Of a DNA stretch of 64,000 nt, positions 25,031 to 35,644 are shown piece by piece. The notes below the pieces were generated by a model. It did no database searches and was not told the DNA's origin. It worked only from the letters and a program-made list of their open reading frames with translations. Numbering within the stretch: position 1 is the stretch's first letter; the number at the start of each line of letters is the position of its first letter. Origin of the DNA: Homalodisca vitripennis (taxonomy: Eukaryota; Arthropoda; Insecta; Hemiptera; Cicadellidae); assembly GCF_021130785.1 (NCBI RefSeq), contig NC_060211.1:123763001-123827000 (forward strand), read 5' to 3'. A program made the translations under genes and the position numbers.

Positions 25031-28000
25031 ATTAATTTTTTGTATATTTAGATTTAATACAGATATTAAATAACTAAGATTAATGTGTTTAAATATAAAC
25101 ATCTAGTACAAATCTTACAACATTGTCTAGTAGAATCAGATAGTAAAGTATAGTTGCAGCCCAGTTTGACCTACGTGTGTTCATATAAAGCTTATAAATG
25201 ACACAATTAATTCGAGTTTACTTGTTGACCTGGATCGATTTTTAATAACGCTACGTTTGGAAGAATCAAAACGATACAGCATTGAAAGGAACACAAAGTA
25301 TCAAGCTGATATTTTTTCTTAAACATTTTCCTGGATTTTTATACTTAATACTGACATTGAGGTAATATTTCAATCACTGTCAGGCAATTAAAAGGGAGAG
25401 AAAATCGTTAGTTAAAATGTCTGAGGATCTGTTTTAGTGTGTAATGCGTATGAAATATAATTTTAGAAAAACATTTATTGATCTATATTTTTAAGTCTAT
25501 TGATACATTTATGCTTTGATCACCACTACAACTCCCAAAACTGACGATATTTTTCTGAGATAAACTTTCCCATACATTTAAAGAACCCAGTACATGATTT
25601 ATAACAATTAGCTCTGGATTACTGGACGTACACCACCTAAATAAACAAGTTAAGAAATACTTTTCAAAATAATATTATAAAGGAGAAATTTTAGGAGAGT
25701 TTCTGGCAAACAAACAATGGCGGCACCAATTTAACAAATAAATACGTTTATTATTACATTACAACTCGCAACGTTTTTATCTTCCTTTGTGTGTGTCTTC
25801 GACACTATACACAATTTCGCTTAGTCTAGAAATCAAAAATTAAGAACTTTTAAGGAAATTCAAATACATGTTGATTGTGATCAATGCAAAGTAATGGAGT
25901 GTATAACTTCGTTGAAGAGTGGTAAGTTGTGTTTTTAATATAAGCACATATTTAATCAACTGTACTGCCTCAGCGGTAATGTTAATAATGAACATGTATG
26001 TAAAATAATTAGATATAGCTAAATATACAGTAAAATAATTAGTTGATAATACTTATACTGTTCTACAGGTAAATAAGTCAAAGCCATGAGTTGCTACAAT
26101 CTAAACTCAAGGATTAATTTTAACAAAAATATTCAGACGAAATATGTAAATATGCAACCGTACAAGCAAAACAAACATCTACTAGAATTGTATTTAATGT
26201 AAATTGTGTTGTTATGACTTATCCATTTGAAGAATATCCCAGTCAAAACGACAGAGGTTCAGCCGTGTTGTTCGGGTCATAGGCCGGAAGAAGACTGAAT
26301 ATGAACTTTGTCCGTATCAACTTGAAACAAAACTACTCACAATGATACTGTACTAAACAAATTTTCAAAGGTGTTAGGTTTTCAAATGTTGTTTTCATGG
26401 TAACAAGGAACAATTATTGTTTGTTAAGAATACACCAATAGTAAGGGTTATGTTACAGCTATATAAATTATCAGGAGGAGAGCACATCTACATCTTTACA
26501 ATAAGATAGTTAATAAATGAATGATATTTATTTCCTCATGGAAATAAAGATTACACATCTATACAAAAACAGGAAATGATCAACAAATGGGCGTAGCCTA
26601 ATTAAAAAAATATGTAGTAAAAAATCGTTGTATGGAAAATATAACATATCGAGAACATGAAATTCTCAATGTTAGTATGTATTAATGTAACGTATGTACT
26701 CGTAATATAATGAAAAAAAAAACAAATACATTATAGCTACAACAAAGCAAGTGTTCATTCTTTTAATTTTTATTCTACCCCTCCTATTTGTTATGCTAAT
26801 ACTAGACCCATAATGATGTTTGATCTTTACTAAACAGATCCAATAGAATGGTTTTTACTGGAGAAATATAGAGTACTAACAAAAGTGACAGTCAGGAGCT
26901 GCACTATCCCTCAATAATCTTTCTAATAATAATAAATTTTTTACATTCAATTTCTTATATGTACAAAAGTTTAAAGTTATTTTGATGCAGTGTTACCAAA
27001 ACTTTAATAAGTTGTTATTTTATATAACAAATGACGTTTAAAGTTTTGTAATTATTCTAATAAAACATAAGGTAAATATTTGTATTGTGATTAATTATCA
27101 AATTTTTATAATATAACATTATGTCACATTATATCCTATGAAGCTTCTCTAAATATATCATTTATAAAGACCTTATTTTTATCGAAATGTTTTTATAACG
27201 TAGATACCTTGTGTAAAAATTTAAAGGTTTTGCTGTATCAATTTTCTTCAGCATATAATAAAACGTATATTATCGTTATTTATTGACAACTTCGTTATTG
27301 CTCCACATTTTAAAACCATTCTTTACTACAATCTCCCATACATTCATAAGCGAAATTTTCATTAAAAAGCTTGGAATAACTGAGAGTATTGATTTACAAA
27401 ACAAATCTAAAGTAGTAAAAAATTTGAGTACAATCATATGAGAATATGTAGATTATTCACGCAGTAAAAAGAAAATAACAGTATCGTAAAAATAAACAAC
27501 GCATCATTTCAGCGCACTCTTGCGTTGTAGTACACTGCCAACCTCACTAGAACTAATTATTAAAACACAGGTTTTTAACCTAATCCAAGGAACAAAAATG
27601 TGAGTGTATCATTTAGCATAATATCTCAACAAATGTCATCTTCAGCCTCTAAAATGTCCAGGATACTTCATGTCTACATAGACTAAATTAAGTTCTATGA
27701 TTGTGCGTGTTAAACTGTAGAATATTTTAGCGTAATTGAAGCACTGAGTGGGCTGAAACAATTTCGTTTATGCCTACTGAGAGGGTGTTAAGTTTTCTAT
27801 TCTGTATGATTTATCTGTATGACAGCATGACGATAATGAAATGAGCTATATGATTAATATTTAGCATGCAACTTTAGCGAAACCTATTACACAACACGTG
27901 GTGCAGCGTACTCGTACCTTGCATGTATAAACCAAGAATAAAATAAAGGGATGTGGTCCATGTAAAAAGACAAAAGTGGAACATGTAAATTTTAGTAAAA

Positions 28001-29290
28001 TACACAAGCAAAACTACTGGGCTAATCTCCATTAACAGTAAATGTTTATATCGATTGTAATTCTACCGATATAATATATACAAATTAAGAGTAAGTTTTA
28101 TTTCAAATAATATATGTACTAAACGTCTAATAATTTTAAAATTGAAAGGACAGGGCATATTTTTCACATTTTCCAACACGAGAAAGATGACAAATGGCAA
28201 GGTATTCTGATAATGGTAAGGAAAAAAATAGTTTTAATTTAAAATGGACCGATTAAATACCTGCAAGTCCCACCCTGATGAAACTACAGAAGATTATAAT
28301 TGTAAGAAAACAAGAAGCTAGCTCATCAAATTATGTTAACGACATATCTTTTTGGATTATAATGTATTCAAGGAAATGTTGGTAATAATTATAAATCGTT
28401 GCTGGATATAAAATGTTTCATCAATACGCTTTACACATTTTGTCAGCTGTGCCACGGAGATTTAACTGAAACATTTTACAACATATGGCTTTATTAAATG
28501 TAATTTTTTATATTCACATTTATTTCTTCTTAACTATAACGGGATTCTAACGTATAAATTTATTATTTCCTATAAAACAAGTAACAGTGTATAAATATTT
28601 TGCAGTAAACTATTTCGGAGAGATAAATGGGTCTGATTGATCTAGGGTGAAACAGTGTTTTATTTAACAAAGCATACGTCGTCATACAGTCGTCTTCATG
28701 AAATCCAATTTTTAAATTGTTTGATCTGTGGTCTTAGTGGCTTGATATAACGTGGACTTATATGTGTATTGCTGTCTCCCAGTGAGAGGTTACAACAGTT
28801 AGTGCAATTCAACATACTCGTCAACAGAAATCTGGAATTCTAACCAAACCTTAAAACCTCCGAAGTCTCCGAAGAAAGAACCTAAAGGTCCAGCTTAGGC
28901 ACCACTCCGAATGGTAAATCAAAATATATTATTTTCTTCCTCGATCGTAGTCCTTGTTATGTGTATGTAATTTTGTTTATTGGAGTTATAATAGCATGAG
29001 TTAAAAAAGTATGAGTTCACAAATAAAAAAATTAACCTTTTTTAATTTTTACAAGTCCTATATTACAAGTTTTTAGTTCCGTCATTAGCAAACTCATAAC
29101 AGGCATTCATAAATTCTAAATATTTGGTGATTTATTTATAGTGATAAAAGTTTTTGTGTATAATAGACTTGTTGTTAGGGTATTTATTAACCTATTAAAA
29201 GAGGACATTGCAAGGTTTTAGGTTAGAATTGGGCAAAACGTTTATTATTTTGGATCGTTTTAGATGAATTTTCATGTAGTTCTGTTAAAT

Positions 29291-30332
29291 AATAACCGAG
29301 CCGCGCCGCTACTTAAATATAGATTAATTATTTACATTCGGATTGGTTCCCTGTAATGCATATTTGAACTGCTACCAAATCATGTTTTCAGTTTAACTAT
29401 TATTACTTAACAGTCACATTGACTTTTGTTTCTTCTAATGGTAAACCCGTGATAGTGATTTGTATATTGCATGTGTATTGCATTTGCGGTACAACAGCTT
29501 ATCTGATTAAACCTCATTTTATGAATATATGATTTAGTGATAATTAACCTTTTAATTATGACATAGTTACTATTTCTTTCTAATAATCATTTCTACAATT
29601 TCTTTTAGGAATCTCCAACCATCGGTAATAACCCAAGCTTCATTTTAGAACATTATTTATCCGTTGCTATGATTCAGGACAGTGGGAGTAACGCTGCGTT
29701 TATAACCATTTAAATTGTGTGACCAAACTAAGGGATGTTTATTTACGAATGATTTATTATTAAATTTCTCGTTACCTTTTAATTTACCCATAAGATTAAC
29801 TAAAGTTTCGATAATGCTCAGCAAAATTCTACTGGTTGATATGCACCTCAATTTGAAATGCATCTATTTGATCTATATCACGAGAAAGACTCCTCAATAC
29901 CATGGACAGTGCTTAAAACAATGCAATTTTAAGAAATAATCGTGAAACAATATACTTACTTACACTAGATATATGATCAGAGCATTAGTAAGTTAGTATC
30001 TCCGAATAATAAGTATCTTTAGGTACAACATATATTTTGTCAGACCTTTAGAAGGTATCTCCGTAAATAACACTGAACTTGATAGAATATTTGACGGTGC
30101 TGATCAAAAGCAACAAGAAAGCGTCAGAATTGTAAAAGATATATTCTTTACACGCAGTTATGAGATTTATCGACCTTTTATAATAATTAGATACGACGAT
30201 GGTCCAAACAAGGGTTCTAGAGTTCTAAACTTCTTAGTATATTTCACAACATTTCATTGCAAATGGGGACACTGAAATTTAAATATTACTTTGCATGTCG
30301 TAATATTATATTGTTGCAGTCACCAGATTTGT
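29291..30332. other. Spacer between R1 and the piggyBac element
   Basis: Overlapping short ORFs on both strands at 29657-29939 but no recognised motif. Confidence 0.4.
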
Positions 30333-30347
30333 TTAACAGGTTGATTG

Positions 30348-30553
30348 CCATGAGTACCATATGTGGTACTCATGGCCCTAGGCCTGACTGCCACATGTTT
30401 ATTGATGATCATCTCCCCGAGGCCACAAATTTTTTTGAATAAAAAAACAAAAATATTGACTTTTTCCCCTTTATAGACCTATAAAATAAACTTTTATATA
30501 TTATTTAAACAAATATAATACTGGGTTTGCTGAGTACCATTTATGGTACTCAT
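30348..30553. repeat. Left subterminal palindromes of the piggyBac element
   Basis: Two palindromes lie inside the left end. The first (30348-30375, 28 bp) is CCATGAGTACCAT plus its near-perfect mirror around a short centre. The second (30531-30553) has the same core, TGAGTACCAT...ATGGTACTCA. A GCCTGACTGCC motif at about 30384, echoing the terminal sequence, also occurs near the right end. Such repeats could bind transposase or form hairpins (inference). Confidence 0.8.
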
Positions 30554-30792
30554 GGCCTGTGGCTGCAACTGTATGTTATTAAAAGTTTGTAATCATTTTA
30601 AAACTAATCCATAGTAAGCTTCAAAATCATTTTTCCTCCAAAATATTACCGTTTGTAAAATAAATAAATGTCAGGATTCATAAAATAAAAAATAATTTAT
30701 GATACAAAGTAAATATTTATTATTATTATTAGAGTAAACACACACAAAATTGTTTACAGAAAAGGCCTATTTGGCAATGTTTTGGTACTAAT

Positions 30793-32193
30793 TTACCGCT
30801 TGATGTTCACTTTATGAAAAGAAAAGAAACATTCTGAGCGGAAGTACAGTTTGCAATTAAGGCATTTAGTGTAAACCTTTTTAGTTTTCGCCTGTGCTTC
30901 TTTCCTGCCTCTTTCTTGAGCGAGTTTTGTATAACACTTGGTACACTTGTTTCTTATATGTTGCCTTTCCAACTTTTGCTCTTGATTAATAGTGATTTCT
31001 TGAGTTATGTTATCAGTTTTTTTAAATAGTGCAATGACTAAATTTTCTTTAAATTCTGTAATTTTTAATTTTTTACCTGTTACACTCTTGAATATGTGGA
31101 GAGAATTAACAACTGATGTACTGAGGATCATGTCAAATACAATCTTTCTGTACCATTTTACGCTGCGCCTTAGAGGTGATGAATAGGCTGCTATTTGGTC
31201 TCCATAATCAATAAATGCTTTGGCAGTGTTATATTCAATCACAGCTTCAGGTTTACTCTTCTGTTTCCCTCCTTTCACATTTATTGTCTTACATTCGGTG
31301 CCCTGTTTGGTTGTAAGCATTTGTACATCTCTTTTATCCTTCCATTTTAATACTATCACATTGTTTTCATTTTTTAGAGCTACAATATCCCCTTTCTTTA
31401 GTTTTGCATTCATAATATCTTTAGGGTTGTCTTTCCTTTTCTTATTTAGTGTGCCCACTAAATGGGTGTTTCTTTTGCCTAACCATTCAGCTAAAGGAAC
31501 ACTAGTGTACCAATTATCGGTATAAATTGTCCTTCCAAAATCCAAGTAAGGCTCTACTAGTTCCAAAACTACCTTGGCAGAAAGATTTGTAGCTCTTTGA
31601 TCTTGCTCCTTCCCACTGTATATCTTATAAATTACACAATAACTACCTTCTGCACACAACTTAAATATCTTAATTCCATAACGGTGCCTTTTGTTCTTTA
31701 AGTATTGTTTGAAAATTAACCGTCCGTGAAATGGTACAACTGACTCATCAACACACAGTTTCTCTGTAGGTATAGCTAATAATTTTAAACTTTCATTCAA
31801 TAGGGAAACAAGTTTTTCTATTTTGTAAAGCCTACTCCCTGGAATGTGTTCTTCATTGTTAGCACAGTGTAGAACTCTTAGAATGTGCTCAAACCTATTT
31901 CTAGACATGACTTTAGATAATACTGAATTATATAACGTGTCGTTTCTCCAGTAATGAGCTATTGTAGGTAATACATTTAACCCCATGTACATAACAATTC
32001 CGAAAAACTGCCTCATTTCGCTAACTGTACATTCAATCCATTTCCCAAGCCTACCATGGGGGCTATGAGGAATACTTTGTATAATCTGCTGTGCATAACG
32101 GTTAGTTTTTTCCACTAGTAAACCAACAACTTCACTGTTTAAAAACAAATTAAAAAAGTCAATAGGTTCGCACAGCAAGGTCTGGATTAATAC
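30793..32193 (-). CDS. piggyBac transposase, catalytic core and C-terminus
   Basis: This cut-and-paste transposase domain (DDE_Tnp_1_7 family) acts in the nucleus on TTAA-flanked ends. Counting from the first codon at 32178 there are 461 residues. The opening, P-I-D-F-F-N-L-F and then V-E-K-T-N-R-Y-A, is typical of the family. The catalytic aspartates are visible: D144 in VDES, D221 in TDNWYTS and D324 in FIDYGDQ. Their spacings of 77 and 103 residues match those of the classical piggyBac triad (268/346/447). The C-terminus has a Cys/His cluster (C412, C415, C439, C442, C450, H455) like the family's cross-brace zinc finger. The reading frame is the same as that of the N-terminal segment at 32194-32610; the two are separated only by a TAA at 32194-32196. 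No ATG opens this segment, so by itself it would lack a proper start. With the N-terminal part the total is about 605 codons, close to the usual piggyBac length near 594. Confidence 0.93.
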   Translation of the reverse strand, partial: VLIQTLLCEPIDFFNLFLNSEVVGLLVEKTNRYAQQIIQSIPHSPHGRLGKWIECTVSEMRQFFGIVMYMGLNVLPTIAHYWRNDTLYNSVLSKVMSRNRFEHILRVLHCANNEEHIPGSRLYKIEKLVSLLNESLKLLAIPTEKLCVDESVVPFHGRLIFKQYLKNKRHRYGIKIFKLCAEGSYCVIYKIYSGKEQDQRATNLSAKVVLELVEPYLDFGRTIYTDNWYTSVPLAEWLGKRNTHLVGTLNKKRKDNPKDIMNAKLKKGDIVALKNENNVIVLKWKDKRDVQMLTTKQGTECKTINVKGGKQKSKPEAVIEYNTAKAFIDYGDQIAAYSSPLRRSVKWYRKIVFDMILSTSVVNSLHIFKSVTGKKLKITEFKENLVIALFKKTDNITQEITINQEQKLERQHIRNKCTKCYTKLAQERGRKEAQAKTKKVYTKCLNCKLYFRSECFFSFHKVNIKR

Positions 32194-32610
32194 TTACAGG
32201 CTCATTGTTTGGATGGTAGGGTACATGTTAAAAGTCTCATCCACAGACTTCCAATTAGATACTCTGTTAGAAGGTTGTAGTATAGGATTTTCATTATTGT
32301 CTGAAGCTGACAGGTCAGATATAATTTCATTAAATAAACGCCGAGGCCTAGTATTTGTTTGTAGTGTAGGTCTGCGCTTGGAAGGTGTACTTGAACTAAA
32401 TCTAACTCTTTTTGATGTAGATGGTTGTGGGTTATTAATTTCTTCACTATTACTAACTTCATCAACATCACTTACAACAAAGTCTAGGTCTTCATCAGTA
32501 TTATCGTCAAATACTTCAAGAACAGTATCACTATCGTAATTGAAACCCCCTTCACTACTTCTCATACTGTCATTTAACATTTGTAATATGTAATCATCGT
32601 CACCTGCCAT
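32194..32610 (-). CDS. piggyBac transposase, N-terminal segment
   Basis: This 138-residue open frame starts at an ATG in good context (32610) and ends at TAA 32194-32196, directly upstream of and in frame with the catalytic segment. Residues 1-60 are strongly acidic (runs of D and E). Residues about 65-95 are rich in Ser, Lys and Arg (SKRVRF, SKRR, RPRRL), resembling a nuclear-localisation region. An acidic then basic disordered N-terminus is usual for piggyBac transposases. The last about 15 residues before the stop look unlike the family. In the neighbouring frame the same bases encode a more plausible linker (VPYHPNN, then SINPDLAVRTY), which suggests local frameshifts. A splicing alternative is described in the findings. 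The full-length transposase is therefore either inactivated here or made from a spliced or shifted message. Confidence 0.85.
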   Translation of the reverse strand: MAGDDDYILQMLNDSMRSSEGGFNYDSDTVLEVFDDNTDEDLDFVVSDVDEVSNSEEINNPQPSTSKRVRFSSSTPSKRRPTLQTNTRPRRLFNEIISDLSASDNNENPILQPSNRVSNWKSVDETFNMYPTIQTMSL

Positions 32611-32891
32611 ATTGTTATACTATAAATGCACTCATTCACACTTCACTGGCAGTAGCAAACTAACATTGAGGTTATAAAGAACCTTTCTCAACCAACACAC
32701 AAACAATGTAATAATCAAAACAGCTGATTATTAGATTACTATGAATGCCAACGAAATAAAAAAAAAGGTTTGATAAGACTAGGGACATGTAATTTGGTCT
32801 GTATATAATCGACTTGATAAGTTTTTAAATTAAAATCTTGATCATTGGTACGAAAATTTAATTTTTTTTTCAACCCTTCATTGGGATAGAG

Positions 32892-32985
32892 TGAGTACCA
32901 TTTCTGGTACTCATGGCCTGCTGCTGCATATAGATGAGTACCATATATGGTACTCATGGCAGTCAGGCGTTGGGCAAAAAATTCG
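32892..32985. repeat. Right subterminal palindromes of the piggyBac element
   Basis: Two copies of the same TGAGTACCA...TGGTACTCA palindrome lie at 32892-32913 and 32935-32956. They are followed by a GGCAGTCAGGC motif and the terminal GGCAGTCAACC. The flanks of the outer left and inner right palindromes (CATGGCCTG, then GCTGCA) are in direct orientation, so the subterminal blocks are not simple mirror images of each other. Confidence 0.8.
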
Positions 32986-33079
32986 GCGGGGCAGTCAACC
33001 TTTAAAGAAGTACAATACTAACCGTCAAGTCTATCTAAGGCGATGGACTATTAAGATGAAAAGATACAATTAATACAAC

Positions 33080-33310
33080 TCATGAACTAATAATTCCGAT
33101 GAGTAATTGTAATTAAATTAAAATTATAAACCATTCTCATATAAACATGTACTCAACCAAATAATATTAGAGTGCCATGCTGAATAAGCTAAATTGACTT
33201 TTAAATAAAGCAATGCGTTACCTACAGTAGTGTATGTGTCGTGTGTGTAATAGTGTGAGTGGGGCGACCTGCAATTGAATCACCCTGTAACAATCAGAAA
33301 ATACAACATA
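33080..33310. repeat. Isolated fragment of the duplicated unit
   Basis: About 230 bp homologous to R1 22935-23165 (TAAACATGTACT, CATTCTG-like, then GTGAGTGGGGCGACCTG and ATCACCCTGTAACAATCAG). It starts just beyond the right TTAA of the piggyBac transposon. It contains a 63 bp variant of candidate exon C (33222-33284) with a 9 bp deletion and a 5 bp insertion. Confidence 0.7.
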
Positions 33311-33987
33311 AAAATCTTAAAAATTTTTATGATCTTAATCATAAGAAATATTTTAATACATTTTTCGTATGCGTACTTTTAGTACATTTCGTATATAAGT
33401 TGATACAATCCGTAAATATTCGTGGTTTCCGAGAGTGACGTTTGGTCGCAGATGAAAGAAATAAAACAAAGTTTTATTGATTTTGCACTACTGTAAGAGT
33501 ATTACTACTGTAAGCTGCTAATCATGGAGGGGGGGGGGGTGAGTTGAAGTGAGAATACATTCAGATTCTCCCACAGCTGGATAAAAGCCTCGTTCTCGTT
33601 TAATCCAGAATAAGATGTATCATTGACGAATTTTAAACATTTGTCATTGTCATTTACAATTGTTTGACAAAGATATGCCTTGACTAATTCAAAATTTAAT
33701 TTGTAATCTTCTTTAACGGGAATATTATATAATAGTCGTATTCATCAATTTCATGTGTCAACACTTTTAGACTTATTCACTTTCTAATATAGTATACACC
33801 GAGTTTTACTATTTCCAATACATAGTCGTATCTTGCTGTGCTTTTTAACTCACTCCAAAAAGATAAAAGTTTATATGGTAATCATTATAATTTGTAATTT
33901 TTTATTCGAAAGTCATTGACTTAAATAAGTAAGACGTAATGCTAAGATGACCACAGCATAATTCACCTGTTGGAATTTAATACTTAC

Positions 33988-34077
33988 ACTTGCTTGTGGA
34001 CTATCCACAGTACTTGTTTTATATGGATTGATAATGTCATTTGCAATAGACAGAACAATACGCTCACTACTTTGCAG
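33988..34077 (-). other. Possible exon of 30 codons
   Basis: On the minus strand, AACGTTCAG is followed by a 90 bp open stretch that ends before GTAAGT, a perfect donor. The frame reads LQSSERIVLSIANDIINPYK and then STVDSPQAS. It lies about 310 bp downstream of the hydrophobic ORF at 34390-34710 on the same strand. I do not recognise a family. Confidence 0.25.
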
Positions 34078-34389
34078 CTGAACGTTATACAATATTTTTA
34101 CTGTTAATAAAAAAAGCTAAGACTAAAGCAATAAGTATATAATTTAGATTTACCAGTTTGAAGTTTAGTCTAAAGCTGCAGTTCCTTGGTTGAGAGTTCC
34201 GGATTTAAAGAAGAGTTGAGAAATCCAGACTGCAGTCAACGAATGATTTAACTTGCGCTAGCTGTAACTCCTCTTTAATATTATTCCAATTACAAATTTA
34301 CTTTACGCTAAGCCACTGCAAATAAATGTTAAAATCTCGTACACGGTTTTCCTGGAGATGATGGTAAGTATTGTTAGATAACATACCGT

Positions 34390-34710
34390 TTAACCATAGA
34401 TGAATCGTAGTGATTTTTGAGTTGTAGTGACACTGTTACTTGGTTTGTTTGGTTGTTCACCTCGGCTTATTCTGAGTGTACTCAATAAAAAAGCTTGAAA
34501 TTGGTGATACCTCTTGGTGAAGATATCAAAAACCATGAAAAAACATAATGCTAGTACTGAAATGAAATGATACATAATCTCGAACATAACCTTACTAAAT
34601 GAAAACAAATAAGAGTACATCACATAAGAGCAGCAAACCTGTATAGAAGTAATTAAAAATGTAATTGGCCACACGTGGGAAAGTCTGGAGCATGTTCCGG
34701 CAACAAACAA
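34390..34710 (-). CDS. Unrecognised ORF with two to three membrane-like segments
   Basis: 106 residues from ATG to TAA. Hydrophobic stretches cover about residues 14-36 (VWPITFLITS...CCSYVMYSY) and 40-62 (MFEIMYHFISVLALCFFMVF), followed by a basic, polar tail (FTKRYHQFQAFLLSTLR). The pattern of a membrane helix followed by a short, charged loop is reminiscent of an insect gustatory-receptor exon, but no diagnostic C-terminal TYxxxxxQF motif is present. The sequence at its upstream edge (GGAGCATGTTCCGGCAAC on plus) has a diverged likeness at about 41550. It may be a gene fragment or a chance ORF. Confidence 0.22.
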   Translation of the reverse strand: MFVAGTCSRLSHVWPITFLITSIQVCCSYVMYSYLFSFSKVMFEIMYHFISVLALCFFMVFDIFTKRYHQFQAFLLSTLRISRGEQPNKPSNSVTTTQKSLRFIYG

Positions 34711-35393
34711 CGTTGGCTCTAATTTGCCGCATTACTTCTTAACAAAGGGTTTTATTAAATTTGCACGCTTACTATGTTTTGATCTTTCCAGAGTATTTAC
34801 GTACATCACAGATTGGAAGCCTCCAATAATAACTTTTATTTAAAGGCCTTAAGGGAATATAAAATTTGATGGAGGAATATTACATTCTTGATTGTAATCG
34901 CAGAAGTTTTTAAGTACGTATTAGACTCCTCCAAAAATATAAATATTATTAAGAAGGCAACAGGGCCTTATTGCAATATTGTGTTGTCGTACGCCCGTCA
35001 TTACGTCGGTCCATCCGTTCTTCCGTCTGTACGATAAGTATTGAGAAGAATGTTCTAGCGGTTTGAAATTAGGTTCACATGTGATCTTTGTCTAAGGAAG
35101 AATATGAAGAAAATTGCAATTCTTGAAAAGATTACTTTTTTCAGATCGTAAGTTATGTTAATTACAAAGATATATATCCGAAATCGCAATCTGAAATTCA
35201 GAGTAGCTTTGCATATGTACTGCACTTTTTAAATTTATGAGCTGTCCTGTATGGTGCAAGAGACACGGGATATAGCTCGCTGACCATGCTTGATTATTCC
35301 CAGGACTTGCTTACTTTCACAAATTTCTGACATAAAAGTGATTTATTATGGATTTGGAGATAACATTGTCATGTCTGAGTGAACGGCAGCAGA

Positions 35394-35597
35394 TCACAAA
35401 GGTATAGAGTGGGACTTCCTTGCCTCTTCATAAGCGGCGTGTTCATATAATCTACCTATATGTGTAAAATGTTGCACAGCCAATCTATATGCAAACGAAT
35501 GTCTGTTATATATTTCATATACAATTTGTAATATAAAACGTGTGGTCGCTGGTATAATTTCTGATCTGGACAAGATCATTACATGGTCTGTCATCAT
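35394..35597 (-). CDS. Unrecognised 67-residue ORF next to the LINE relic
   Basis: ATG to TGA, with a TAA a few codons upstream of the start. The residue composition is protein-like (RFILQIVYEIYNRHS, then HIGRLYEHAAYEEARKS), balanced in charged and aromatic residues and unlike the low-complexity ORFs elsewhere. I recognise no family. It lies upstream of the LINE relic on the opposite strand and could be part of an unrelated decayed element or an isolated exon. Confidence 0.2.
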   Translation of the reverse strand: MMTDHVMILSRSEIIPATTRFILQIVYEIYNRHSFAYRLAVQHFTHIGRLYEHAAYEEARKSHSIPL

Positions 35598-35644
35598 TAG
35601 TTTAAGTTAAACATTAGCAAATGTTAATTTCTGCATATATCTCC

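Larger units (their letters stand above)
21040..29290. repeat. Long duplicated unit, copy R1
   Basis: This is the first of three co-oriented copies of a unit of roughly 8-10 kb. Landmarks shared with the others in order are CATAGCTTGGGTGAG, GTGGGGCGACTTCCT, GTCAAAGAGG, GGGATTGGGACTGCCTGTG, the ATTACATGGTA hairpin, GATGACGTCAA, GAGTTGCTACAATCTAAAC, GTTTTCATGGTAAC, TGGGCTGAAACAATTTCG, GCTGTCTCCCAGTGAGAGG and TCCTCGATCGTAGTCC. Boundaries are by eye. R1 contains the piggyBac-like insertion 21067-22102. It lacks a segment of about 200 bp, including a palindrome, that R2 and R3 share (39000-39170 in R2). Confidence 0.85.
30337..33001 (-). mobile_element. piggyBac-type DNA transposon, near full length
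   Basis: The element is about 2.67 kb and is bounded by TTAA on both sides (30333-30336 and 33002-33005), the target-site duplication typical of piggyBac. The left end reads CAGGTTGATTGCC inward and the right end, on the minus strand, AGGTTGACTGCC, so the terminal inverted repeats match except for one extra base and one substitution. Behind each end lie two near-perfect palindromes with the core TGAGTACCAT. The body carries one transposase gene on the minus strand (30793-32610). A polyadenylation signal AATAAA on the minus strand lies at 30716-30721, about 70 bp past the stop codon. Retention of ends, target duplication and most of the gene suggests a fairly recent insertion (inference). The coding frame has one stop, so this copy may not be autonomous. 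Confidence 0.9.

Noticed and set aside
32182..32197. A 16 nt 'intron' (GTAAGT...CCAG) directly at the transposase stop
   Set aside because: It is far too short to be spliced; the 63 nt alternative is the only plausible one.
31220..32539. Plus-strand ORFs at 31220-31525 and 32213-32539 and the minus-strand ORF at 32202-32471
   Set aside because: They are antisense or out-of-frame shadows of the transposase coding sequence.
33529..33539. Run of 11 G in A+T-rich DNA
   Set aside because: A single homopolymer without further G-runs for a quadruplex; it could also be a sequencing artefact.
34990..35040. CCGTC/CTGTC-rich stretch as the end of a known element
   Set aside because: The similarity to common insect repeat ends is only a short word match, and no borders are visible.
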